Made by a program: the position numbers and the translations under genes | Assembly: GCA_024305405.1 (NCBI GenBank) | Contig: JAKNDB010000053.1 | Coordinates: 372,001-436,000, forward strand | From: Dirofilaria immitis | Taxonomy: Eukaryota > Nematoda > Chromadorea > Rhabditida > Onchocercidae | DNA: 64,000 nt | Reading direction: 5' to 3' | In this document: positions 21,198-33,900 of the stretch, piece after piece | Position numbering within the stretch: position 1 is the stretch's first letter | Layout of the letters: each line of letters opens with the position of its first letter | Notes under the pieces: model-generated | Told to the model about the DNA's origin: nothing | Database searches by the model: none | What the model saw: the letters and a program-made list of their open reading frames with translations, nothing else

Positions 21198-22303
21198 CAA
21201 AAAAAACGTGAAAAAACAGCAAGTGGTGAATTTGGAAAAAAAAAAAGTTGAAAATATCAATTTGGTTTTTCTCTACGTATATATTACGTTCGACTTTCAC
21301 GTCAAGTATAACAAAATAGTTCAGTACGGGGCTTTATCAGGTATGCTTCCAATAATCATTGATAATATTATTTTGCATTATTTTGTTTTTGTTTATTGCT
21401 TATATTTGTTATTGATTAAGTTTAAAAAAAAAGGTTTTAGCAAGATTACTGAATAGAATGTGAATGATCAAAAATTGATATTAATTGATTGTTGGTAGTT
21501 TAAATTGAAAATTGATAATATAAAAATGATATATGAATTAAAATTTTATAATTAAGAAGAAGAGAGATTGATATGATATTTTTTCATTTTTACACTTATA
21601 TATACTAAGGGAATAATTTGATGCATTGAATATGATACATTTAAAAAAAAATGCTGGCCTTAAGATTTTAGGTTTTGAAGATGAAGAAAGAATTGTGCGG
21701 ATGAGGATATATATGGGATGGGCCTACTACAATTTTTCGGATCTAAAATATGCTATATAACGGGAAGGGTTGCACGATATATAAATAAGGAATTAGATAG
21801 CGTAAAGCCTATAATTTTAAGCTTTTAAAATATTGGGCGGAAGAGAACAAACATGTACGGATAAATAATGGAACAATAGAAATATAGGCCCTGTCAAAAA
21901 TATGGGAATGAAAGAAGGCTTGTATATCGATAAAAATGGTCGACAATTTAGGGCCTAAAAAAATATTAGTTAGAAGAGAAAGCTTTTATATATAGGCAGA
22001 ATTTATTATTGTCTTCCACTATAGCAATTTCATTTTTTCTTACTATTTACCAATTTTTATCTTCCAGTTTCTATTTCTTTGAATGTATGGGTATAAAAAG
22101 GCAAAGATGAAGAAGAATATAATGGAATGAAAATTTTTTTTCCCTTATTAGCATTTTAATGATAGAAATGATATTATATTTCCTACTACTAGTACTGTTA
22201 ATTTTTCGTTTATTAAAAATTGATAACTGATAATTTTCTTCTCTCCCTTGATTTTCAAGTGATAGATCATTTTGAGATAGGAGAAAATGATCGAGATATA
22301 GTT

Positions 22304-22336
22304 TGATGATGATGATGATGATGATAATAATGATGA
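22304..22336. repeat. Short (GAT)n array
   Basis: Six GAT units followed by AATAATGATGAT. Part of the same intergenic repeat landscape. Confidence 0.7.
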
Positions 22337-23169
22337 TATAATTGTTTGACGTGTTGAATGAATAATTACTATCAATTTTTTTCTTTTCTTTTTTCTCAAC
22401 TTCTTTAGTTTCCTAAAATCATACATACATACATATATGCTTGCTTAGTTAGTAGATTTTTCTTTTTCTGCGAATTATATGTGTTCATTCTTTACATTCA
22501 TCATTTCTATGTTGATAATAATAATGCTGCTATCAAGATTATCAAGAGAGATAGGTTAATAGTTTCCGTTGCATAGCTTAGGATGTTATTTAAACGCGAG
22601 ATTTTTTTCTTTTTTCGATTAAAATCAGGTATGATTTAGGATGATAAGAATAAGTCTAAATTAAATTTCTAGAATTGGTCGATAGGAAAGATTTGGGATG
22701 ATATATGTTCGTATTATAATCTCGAATTATTTATTAGGGAAACAAGTGAGGAATTGAATAGCTTCAAAGAAATGCTATTTCTCGAAATATGCTTCATCCT
22801 TCTTTTGCTTGACAATATGTGGATTGTTTGCTTCAGATTTGTTATTAAAAATATCGTTGAGTTTATGTTGTAGCATGTTAAATCGATTACGAAATATGAC
22901 CCGGAATATAAATCGATTTTCTGGATATTTCTTCGTGATCTGACTTTTATATTTTTCTTGTTGTTGAAATTTCTTTTAGTTTTATACCATAATTATTCAG
23001 AAGTAGTCTATTTATTATTGATATGTTATTATGATCATTGTAAGAATGGATCAAGGAAGAAAGGAAGGAAGGAAGGAATCTTGCTGTTTTAGTGCAAGAT
23101 TCTTTTGCCTATTTATGTAAAATAGGATAATAGAATTGTTCAAAAATTTTGATATATACTAATGATATC

Positions 23170-23335
23170 AATTTGATACAAGAATAATTAATCAATTGGG
23201 GTTTAATTAATCAATATATTAGCATATGCTGAATTTCATTGAGATTTATTGCATAAAAAAAAAATGTATCCAAAATTAATCAATACATTAGCATATATCA
23301 AATTCTTCCATTGAGATTTTCATATTGAATCAATT
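23170..23335. repeat. Degenerate tandem duplication, about 85-bp period
   Basis: The text AATTAATCAAT.CATTAGCATAT...ATTGAGATT occurs twice with substitutions (near 23203 and 23275), in intergenic DNA about 1.2 kb upstream of the TRIP12 start. Confidence 0.55.
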
Positions 23336-24439
23336 CATCAGTGTACTGTATAATCTCGAGAAAGATGAATGAGTTCACTTTATTATCAATTTAACACATC
23401 ACTATCATCATTTATTGGATGTACCATTTCATACGATTGTTTATCGTTAAAATTATTATGATTTTAATCATTCATTTGGCAATATTTTCGTTCTGATATT
23501 ATTATTGTTTAATATTATTGATAAAATTATCTCATATTCATATTTATAGTCATAATTGTATTTTTCTCTTTTTTTTTTCAATCATATTACTACTTCACAT
23601 TTACAATCGATCGAATTGTTGTCTAGTACAGCGTTATTGTCATCATTTCTCAATAATTTTTTTGGAACCAAGAAAAAACAATTCAATCTTTAGTCTTAAT
23701 AAATTTATGACAAATAATCAATGGATAGATTTTTGAATCGGTTTATATTGATAGCAATCATTAAGATAGGAGGTATTTATTTTTGTTTCAAGGACGATCT
23801 ATCTTTATCATAGATTGTTTAGGATAAAATGATGATGATGATCGTCGAAATTATACGTTATATATACCATGCGATATATATTTTAGTGAGCATATCTTAT
23901 CAGATGAAGTTAGAAATATATATTGTTTACTTGTTTTATTATTTCAAATATTGTTGGGGCATTTTCTTTGCAATTCCGAAATGTTAGATAATAAATAATA
24001 TTTATTTTATTAAATAATTTTCAAATATTATTCTCAATATATTAGATTTAATTCTCGAGAATAATTAAAAAAGATTTTGATTAAAATTTGTCTATCTTTG
24101 AAATTAAAATTTAACGACTATTTTTATTATGTTAACTTTATCTCTCACGATTATGCATATTTATGATGTATATATTGAAAAAGTAGTGATAATGATAATA
24201 ATTATCTATGAAATTTAGTTTTAATCAACTTTTAGGACTATAATTCTTCCATCACTTATTATCGTTTTGTTTGAGATTGTAGCAGTAAACATTATGTTCT
24301 AACTATGATGATGTCATTGAGATTTTTGGAGTATGTAGAATGGAAAGGACAAGATTGTAAAAGGAAGTATGAATGTAAAAATAAAGCGTCGTCAACTATC
24401 GATACTCAGCCATAGTATCGATTAGCTAATAATATTGTT

Positions 24440-24467
24440 TCAAACTTTTTAAATTTTCAGCTCTTCC
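24440..24467 (+). promoter_or_regulatory. TRIP12: Probable spliced-leader acceptor of TRIP12
   Basis: The sequence ttttaaattttcag ends at 24460 and is followed by only 7 nt (ctcttcc) before the ATG at 24468. It matches the nematode TTTTCAG acceptor exactly and has no coding exon upstream, as expected for SL trans-splicing. An upstream untranslated exon is possible. Confidence 0.6.
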
Positions 24468-27400
24468 ATGTCGAATATAGGATCGGCATCTGGACAGCAC
24501 GGTGATAACGCTACGCTGCCTCAAGTTAGTCGAAAACGTAGTTCACCAAATTCAGGTTAGTTGATCTCAACTTACATCATATGAAATTTATTAGGAAATG
24601 AAACCAAAGAAAGAAAAAAAAGCTGACCTTGTTGAACAGCGATTACATTTATTTTCATTTTTCGCTATAATATAAAGAAGAATCATTACAATTAACCCAA
24701 TAAATCATTCGAATGATCTAGTCAGTGCATTGTAATTGATAATGATATTGTAACAGTCCATTCTCTTTATACGAAATTACGTATAATTGCTGAATGATCA
24801 CGTGAAGCAATTTGTTCATCACGTTTCATTCATCGCATGAATCATCTTGTCTATACAAACAATTTTTCTCCGATTCGCTTGGAAAGTTTTGAGAATGTTC
24901 TTCTCTTACTATACTTCAATGTTTCATAATCAATGCGTCTGAATGCTATTGCGAGATATCTGAATTGAATTTCAGTGGAATTTGAAGGATTGAGATTCTG
25001 AGATAATACTGTTCCTTACGATAAGATCATAGTTAAAAGAAGTTATGAACAGTTATTTGGCTGTCATTTTTGTCTATGTTTTTATTTTGCTGTTATCTAT
25101 GGTACGAAGACGTTAAACTATGCTGATCTTCTTCCATTAATCCTTGTTGTTGAATTGCCATCAGTCGTTGTTCATTCATTCCAGGTTCATTAAAATCAGA
25201 AGCTTCGCCAACAACTTCAGTTGCAGCTGTGGGTTCTTCTTCGTCTAAACTGCGTCGAGTTATTCATTCATCAGTGGAGCAGGTGTTTTAATTTCAGAAT
25301 ACATTCATGTTTTCATATAGGGCAGTATGCTTTCTCTACCTTTTGGCATTAGACAAATTGCCGATTTTAAAATATTATGTAATTCCAAAAGTCATTAGAT
25401 AATTTTAGTCCTTTGATAGATAATCATACTTTGACATTTGACACATATTGGGCACTATATAGTTGGAAAAGCTAAAAAAAAAAAGATTTTGCGTTTTCAG
25501 AATCCAGAGAGCAACGATCTGTCTCGACAACAGAATTCTCAATTGCCAGGTACGTCTGAAACAGGATCAGTAGGTGGAGGAAGTGGACGTTCAAGTTCCG
25601 GTAGATCTGGACACGAGAGTATTAGAAGTGAACTGAAATATTTGACGGACTTCTTTCCCGACCAAAATCCAAGCGGTCGTCGTCTTACTCGTTCACAGCG
25701 TCAATATTCAATTCCAGTGTCAAATGTTAGTTCTCTTCAAATTTGTTTTGGATTCCAACTTTTATTAATTTTCTTCAAATATGTTTTGGATTTAAACATT
25801 CATTTCTTTATGTGACTTTAAAAAAAATGTTTTTATACTGGAAAAAACAGTTGTTGCGATAAGTTCTAAGAAAAAGATGATTGTCGTTGGAATAATATTG
25901 TTATATTATTACTACTAAAATCGCTAATCTGTCCTGTTTAGAGTAGATTGCTTAAGATTGAAATAAAATACGATATTATGATTCTGTGCTTTTTTCTTGA
26001 ATTTTCATTATTTTTACTCTGTTTTGATCTTACTGCAGAGTCAGACAACAGACAGTATTGACAGTTCTGCGCATACAAACAGTGGATCATCATTGGTTGA
26101 GCAACCAAGGTATCATAATTTTTTTCTGTTTCTTTCGTAATATTACTTCACCTTTTTCTCTTTCTTCCTTTTCTTTTACCATTTCATCTTTTATGTTCGT
26201 TTATTGCTGAGAATTCTCGTCTACAAAAATTATTTTTCGGCTTTTGGATAGCACTTGTGACCTTTCCACTTTCGTTGTCACTTTATATCGATCATAGTAA
26301 TGTTGGCAATGGCGATGATTTTTTTGTTTCATATGATTGAATTTTGCATATTTGTTGATGGTTCGTACTGAATTTCTTGAATAGAATTGTACTATTCCAG
26401 AAGCGCAAAGGATAAACCACGGACACGTAAAGGTCGTGCCAGTGTGGCGGGTCGAGTAACTACCGGAACGGAGAGCTCACGTACGGTAAATAATAGTGAG
26501 CAACAACCGAGCACTTCGTCATCAGCACGTACTCGTGCGCATAGTTCAGCAACGGGTCTCTGCCATAGTATCGCGTATGTCAATTAAACGTTTGAATAGC
26601 AAGAATTTGTTTTAGTAATGTTATTTATCTGTTTATTATTCTTATATAAAGTTGCTTTCAGTCGCTACATGTATCGCGAATATGAACAATATTATTATTA
26701 ATTCTTATTTAAGCTGTCAATAATATTGTAAAACCAGTGTAATTGATACGAAACTGAAGGTCATTGTATCATAAATAAATGAAATTTGCATAGCGAAATA
26801 TTTTTCTTGAATTTATAATCGTTATACCGTTATTTGCTTCCAGTGAAATAAGTGCTATATTATAGACGTTGTGAAAGCACAGCGAATCGTGTTTCACCAG
26901 CTTTTGTACAGCAAGGCGAATCAAGTGGTTGTCGTTCAACTCCACAGCTTGGGGTAGTTGTACAGGTTTGAATATGATATTTTTGGTTTTTCATTATATG
27001 TCAGATTCGAAAAAAGTGTTACAGCTTTGCTCTCTTTTTCCTTTTTTTTTTAAATGATTTGAATGAAAGGATAGGTTGGAAATCAAATGAAAAGATAGAT
27101 TGGAAATTTTATCGGTCTTTTGCATGATTCATATTGATATTTGCATATATCGATGCCATTATCTATTTCGCTGTATTATTGATCTAGGACATAGCAGATA
27201 ATGCAAGTGCAAATACGGTAACTGTTAGTAACAGCGCAACATTAACCACGCCAGTAAACAACAGTGCTGCAACAACAACTACGAACACAGAACTTTCAAG
27301 AGCTGTGCATGGTGATGCTAATGCTGCTGAAAGTCATTCTTCACAATTTAGGAACCTGCAACGGTAAATTTTTTTAATAATCGGAGCTGAGATCATATGG

Positions 27401-27902
27401 ATTATCTTGTTAGACATATTATGCTATATAGAATATTTGATGAAATTTTTTCAAAATATAAAACTCATTAAAGGCATCATGTTGAAATCAAACTATTAGT
27501 AATTGACAGCAGATGTGACACAGCAGGACATTTGCAACATCTGTGCTATATAGTCACATAATTGATAAATCAGATGAATTGGTCATACGTTCCATTGAAA
27601 TAAGTGTTTTTAGTTTTACTATATGGATAATATGCTCATTTAGTAACTTCACTTTTACTGTGCAATCGTTTGATATATTAATTATTAGTGCTAAAAACTG
27701 ATGATTTCAGATAATAATTTTTAGCTTATTCAAGACCTGTTATATTTTTGAAAAGATCAGTAATTCGAACTTTGCAGAAGTTTTATATATTTTTGAAATA
27801 CTGTTTTATTCAGGTCACAAGCCGTTCATACAGCATCTTCATTTCTGGGTGCGCTTGTACCTCGCGTTCAACATTTACTTGGTTCAGCACACTCACATCC
27901 TA
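24468..27902 (+). other. TRIP12: TRIP12 exons 1-8: basic Ser-rich N-terminus
   Basis: Exons 24468-24555, 25185-25282, 25501-25725, 26039-26109, 26401-26574, 26866-26965, 27188-27363, 27814-27902. They encode low-complexity Ser/Arg/Thr-rich sequence ([35 protein letters not shown]), as in the disordered N-terminus of TRIP12. Exon 8 ends with [20 protein letters not shown], which aligns with the vertebrate segment just before the ARM repeats. Exon 8 ends in phase 1, which lets it splice either to the cassette exons or directly to exon 12. Confidence 0.88.
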
Positions 27903-30900
27903 GTAAGTATTCTTAATCATTTTTATTTTCAGGAAAAATTCTCATTTTTCCTAGTACTATCTACAATACCCTTATTTGTTTACTGGTTCTTGTGTAGTAG
28001 CTGAGAAGGGGCGGAAAAAGCAGGCTTCGATATTACGTCATAAAATAATTAATTGTCTGTTTTCTCCCCATTTTCCTTGAGAAGAATGAGTTAGATTTAC
28101 CTAAAAGATAATGATAAATTTGTATTATCCTTTAATGAATTAAAAAAATGAAAATGAAATATTATGCAGTATTATAAATTCTTTCTGCGAAATGAATACT
28201 AATTAATTATGGGAATGATATTTTTCACTTTTTTTTTCATCTAACTGTATCCCTAATATACGGATATTCTGGAACTAAGAACGTTACACAAAATTCAATA
28301 GATAACTATCTAAGCTTAACAAATTTGAATTTCTATACCGAGTTGATCAGTTTATACGTTATGAAACGTTCTGTTTCTTGTCCAAACTTCTATTACACAT
28401 GATATCTGCGTATACTGAAATTGAGTTTTTTTGAACAAATGCTTGTTCCATCATAAATCAGTTTATCATGTATTTATTATATCAGTTAATTTAGTTTTCC
28501 ATATATTTAATCATTCAGTATTACTATTCATGCTCATACTTTGGTCGTTTATAGAAAATCAATGTTGCATCTTTTATTTTTATCCTTTAGCAAAATTATC
28601 ATTATTCTGGACTATTGTCAGAATATTTGTGTATTTGTCTATAGTTTGAATGTACATATATGTGTGTATGATTTGGCTGTTCATTCTGTTTTGTTAGAAT
28701 TTGATCACATAGATAACATTTCATATTTAGAATGGAGACTTTACCAAATGGTATTTCAAATATAATTGCAGGTTAGATTCATTTTGCGTGGAGTTTGTAG
28801 AATAGAACAAGACAACTGACAATAGTATAATTTTTCTTCGGGCATACAGTGGTAAATAGTGAGAAAGTTTTTTACTGCAGTTTTTTATTTCAAAGTTTAA
28901 TATAGTCTCATTTCATATTAATCCGAAGTGTTTAGGTATAAGGAATATAGCTGAAGGACATGTGAACGATTCGTTAGGTTTGGGAAATTCATGGCAAGGA
29001 ATTGCATACAATTTTTCTCCGAGATTCGATTTTCCTGCATTTACTGTTACGGGTAGGATAAATTGAAATCGACTCTAATATTTCTGTGAGATGAAATTTA
29101 GTTTCATAAACATATTAGCTATCAAGATGTGGAAATTTATTTTAAAGTAACGCTGAATTTAAGAGGAACATTTATCCCATGTTACTGTCTGAATAAGGTA
29201 ATTAGTTATAGCAACTTAACTTTCCAATGCAATTTGATTTACATTCGACATCGTGCTTTCTACTTCGAATTTTTTACACTTCATAAGTTTGCTATCTGAA
29301 CTTGAAATACTGGTGATCAGGAATGAAAATTTTGTTGAATTATAAAATTGCGAAAACAGTCATTAGTACTTTGTTTTACCTAATTTTTAGTTTATTCTAG
29401 TAAAACTCGAACATTTAGGTTCGGATAATATCTTTCAAAATATGTGGACCAGAGGTCTGAGACACGGTTTTATTCAACCAGTCGGTGCGGGTAAGATATC
29501 TTTCGAAAATAGTCTTTGATATTTTGCTTTACGGGTCGAACTTTATTCATTTTTGCTTTGTTGTATAAATTTTACCAGTTTAGATTTAGGAGCTGATAGC
29601 GACGGTCATAGAAGTATAGAGATTATACGTTATGGACGAGGTTTTCTTCAATTAGAAGGCTCGAATTAGATATTCTGAATAATCCTAGGCTTTTTTGTCT
29701 TATTCAGTCTTGAATCATTTTATGTGATTTAAGTCAAATCGAACTACCTAAGGTTTGGGAAATTCATTTCTGAAATAGTGATGGAAGCTAGCAATAGAAT
29801 TTTTCCAAAAGATAGTTGCAAATCTCAATTTTTTTCTTTTTTTGCATTTATTCGAATAAACTTCAAATTGTTTAGATTCCAGACCTATTCACAGGGTTCT
29901 TCCTAGCAATACAAGAGATATTGTATGGCGTCCGGTATCAATAATGCGTAAGTATATATTTGCTTAGGACTAAGTTCATTTATGTCAGGTTTCTTGTCTG
30001 TACAGTCCGTAATAACTAACGAGCTGTACACCTCTTTAGCGTTGCAGTTGAATTCTCGAAAAATGTCGACTTATTCTACCTTCAAGTTCACATTTAAATA
30101 TGTTATGCATTTTATGATATTGGAAAATTTTTTGGGAGTTTTAGAAATTTTCAAAACACTTGGACTTTTTCTTTCTTTTTTTCTCTTTTTTTTGTTCCGC
30201 AGGAATGATTGATTGGATAAAGCAAAAGGAAAATCGTATCTATTTGATGATCGATAATGATCGATAATGATAGCCTTTCATTTTGCTAATTATTACAGCC
30301 TAAATTACCTATGTTTAAGATTGAATTCTTTGGATTAGGATTAAAGATTATGATTGATTGAAAAATTGAAACAATAATAACATCTTGCACAAACCTGCAT
30401 ATGCGGCAAAATTTATATATTGATTGAGCAGAGAAATGGCATGACATGTTACTGCTATTATTGCTGCTGTTGCTGCTGCTGCTGCTTCTATTTACTGCTA
30501 ATGCTGCTTATTGCTGCTATTGGTGCTAATGCTAGTATTGCTGCTAATGTTAATGATGTTAATGGATGGATAAAAATGTTTCAAAGGATCAATTAAAGGA
30601 ATATATAGCATAGCAGATGAAGACCGACTATTTAATGATAGCATTTCGATGATTATTCTAAGTTAGTATTTCAAGAAATCTGAAGAAGCAAATTGGAATT
30701 ATCAATTATGATGCTATGCCATTGTTTGCTTCATCGTGAAATAAGACTGATGTAGCAGTAAATTTACAAGAGAGAATGGACGGGGCTAGAATTGATTCTG
30801 AAATACGAGCTTAGTAGAAGATTAGCAGGCCAACTTTTCTCTTCCCTAAGCATTATGGAATTTGGTCGATATGCTTCTGGTTTATATATGTATCTTTTCG

Positions 30901-33900
30901 AAAATTGTTGTGCTATCCTGTGCCAGGCTATGTATTTACTGCTAGCACACTCTATCTATCACAACCGTTCTTTGATGTCAAAAGGGGTTTTAATTTTGCT
31001 TGAAAGTGCTTAAGTTTAACTAACCTTTTGTAATAGTGCAAATAAATATATAGAGTGATTGCAACAAGGAACCGAAAATTAAGATTGCTCAAGATTCTCT
31101 TCGGGTATTGGTATAAAGCTATGGATGCGGCATGAATGATGTCTTGGAAAGAAAAGCTTAAATAATTTATTAGATTATAAATATTGCGTTAAGTTAATTA
31201 AGCTATTACGTTGTTTTAGTTCAAATGTTTACAACATACTACAATGGGATATCTTTTAATCTTTTATTTTTTTTTTTTTTTATACTAAACATGCTAACTA
31301 TTTCATTAGATGATTATAAGCTAAAATTGGAGCAGTTAAGTTTTATTATAATTTAATTAGCCTATATAAATGTAGATGTATATTATATATCATCATATAC
31401 AATTCAACATTGAGATGATTAAATGGAATGAAAAAGAAAATTATTATTTCAAAAGAAAACGAATAAAACGTTTTGAAAAGATGCTTGTCAGCTGTTTTAA
31501 CGTTTAATGGTTAATTACAATGATAAATTGTCGTAGTGTTTTATTTTTCAACTCTTTTAGTATTATTTTCTTTCCCGCCTCTTATTTTATCATTCCACTT
31601 TTTTTTTCTTAAAATTGAAAGATAACGATGTAATACTTTTTTCTTTTTTATGGAACAGATTTTAGATATGCGAGTAGAAATTAATTTAAAATTTGTATAA
31701 TTAAAATAGCAACTAACATTAATTTAAATCTTTTCTTTTTTGCAGGAATAAGAAATGTTTAACATTATATCGTTTAGCATTTATATACATACATATATAT
31801 TTTTTTTTATTTCTTATATGATGTTTATGTATGATAATTTTATGACTTTTAATATGCATATACGATATATGTTATGTAACATGTTAATTTTTTTGTTTAT
31901 ATAGGTAGTTTTGATTTTGAAAATTTTTTAAGTAAAATATTCTGATCTGTATATGATGAAAAATATCCAAATTCTATAAGATTAGTTTGATGAAAATAAT
32001 TTTCTGTTCTAAAATAAAGAAAGATGATCTACTTAGGTAGAAGGAATGCTATCTAATGAGAGATCAAACGATTAATCTTGATAGAAGGAAGATAGAATAT
32101 ATCGTGAAGAATATGTCGTGATGATAGTGTAACAATGACCTTTTTGATTCATATCAATCCATTATCTAGATATATCACCTGTTTCAGCTATTATTATTTG
32201 ATTGTTATATCTTACGAGCGTAACGATAAGTGATAGGAGGAAGAAGGAAGATGGAAGAATTGTCATTTTTTTTTCTCTTAGGGCGATAAGTTTGATAAGG
32301 ATATTATTATTAATGTGGATGATAGAGGAGAGTGGAGAACTATTTCATTCTATATGATCATTCTTCCCTTCATCTTTTTATCTTTAAGGAGACGACGAAG
32401 ACTGCTTTTTTAATTTGTTTTTTTTTTTTTAATTTCTTTTTCTTTTCTTTTCTTTTTTTTACTCTCTTTAGACTTATCTAGTAGTTGATCTAGTTGAAAA
32501 TAGTTAGTTGTATTTACTTGAAAACTTATTTATTGTTTCAATTCTTTATGTAATGTTTCAAAATAGTGAAACGAACGTTTGTTACTATCGTTATTTCGAC
32601 GAAAATTTCGTTATTCTACCTGCTGAAAAGTGTGCGAAATTTGTTTTTGAGGCCACCAAATATTTCAGGCTGGAAGTTCTGGTACCTCACCGGTTGGATT
32701 CCTGTCTAAGGTCTGAGAGCTCAAAAGAGCTCTTTGAAACTAGAGAGGAAAAGCATGAAAGAAGGAACGAAGGGCAAAAAGAAGACAAAAGGAAGAAAAG
32801 TATATAAACTATTCATGCTATTAATCCACATCAACTACCAGATTTACCAAATATTTAATAGTTTGTAGGAGAAGGGCAACGAGTGGGAGGGTTAAATGGG
32901 AAGTGATTTTTTTTTAATACTTGACCAAAATCAGAAATATGATTACTGGAATATATCGATTTATTGCAGCTACTACTAGACTTACTTATCGTTATTAGTA
33001 TCTCTTAGAATGCCTATTTCCACTTATATATTAAATTATGCTAAAATAACGAATTTATATGAGCAATACGCTTGGTGTGTTGTATGCGTATGTAAGTGAG
33101 TATGTGCAATAATGTACCTGTAAAAAAAAACAAAATATGAAAAGTTCATTATTATAACTATTAAAAACAATGAGTTCCTATGCTCGATTTTCTAGTTGGT
33201 AAGTACAGTAAAAGTTGCAGGTGAGTATCTTCATTTCATGAACTTTACACCTAATAATCCAAAAGATTAAAAGATATGTTAAAAGGTGTACTTTGAAAAT
33301 AATGCATATTTTGTATGAAAGAATAGAAAGTAGATGAGGAGCAACCTTATTCTTTACTGGAATCATTCTGTAGCTTATTTATATCGGTCTTTGGCGTTTT
33401 CTTTTAAATTCTAATTTTCACATTTTATATGTAATACTGAAGCTATTTAAAGGAATCTTCCCAACTTTACTTTTTATAAAACAATTTTAGCATAATTTGT
33501 AAGCAAAGCAAATATTTATTGTGATTTAATTATTACAAGTTAGTGATATTTGCATTCTTTTATAAGATGTTACTCTTATTAATAAGTATGGGATATGTTA
33601 TATACTATGAATGGAAATTCCATAGCCCAAGTAATATGTTTAAGCCCAGTACATATCGAAACAATCCAGAAATATGTGATTAATTTCATTCCTCTTATGC
33701 CACTGGAAAGAGTGCTTGTTTGTTTCTTCCAAGAACTGATATGATTTTCATGAAACCATGAAACCATTTGATTTTTAGTATTAATTTGATTGTCCCTATC
33801 ATATTGACTTATTAATCAGTTATTAATTTCAGATGCACGAGTTGTATCAATAATGGAACGTTTGCGTTCCACAAGTGAACTTAGTCAACTAGATGCTGCT

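Larger units (their letters stand above)
15609..24460. other. Divergent intergenic region between LAF-1 and TRIP12
   Basis: Nearly 9 kb separating two genes that point away from each other, so it should contain both promoters. No coding exon with usable splice partners was found. Instead it carries many different simple repeats (AT, CT, TG/TATG, TTGA, GATCGT, CATA, GAT, GATA, GGAA, CAA), listed separately. The rest is AT-rich without recognisable features. Open frames of up to about 100 codons here are translations of the microsatellites. Confidence 0.65.
29948..33832 (+). other. Intron 11 of TRIP12, 3.9 kb
   Basis: The largest intron of the gene. It holds the candidate 33-nt exon at 30203, a GCT/TGC triplet array at 30450-30565, a strong acceptor at 31745 followed by an early stop, and a locally GC-richer segment around 32640-32810. 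No complete nested gene was recognised. Confidence 0.6.

Noticed and set aside
21208..21456. 82-codon plus-strand open frame
   Set aside because: AT-driven hydrophobic composition directly after a CAA array, with no recognisable domain and no supporting splice signals.
31746..31763. Strong acceptor (ttcttttttgcag) as the start of another cassette exon
   Set aside because: In the required phase it meets TAA after about five codons, so it cannot be a frame-preserving exon. A poison or alternative terminal exon remains possible but is unsupported.
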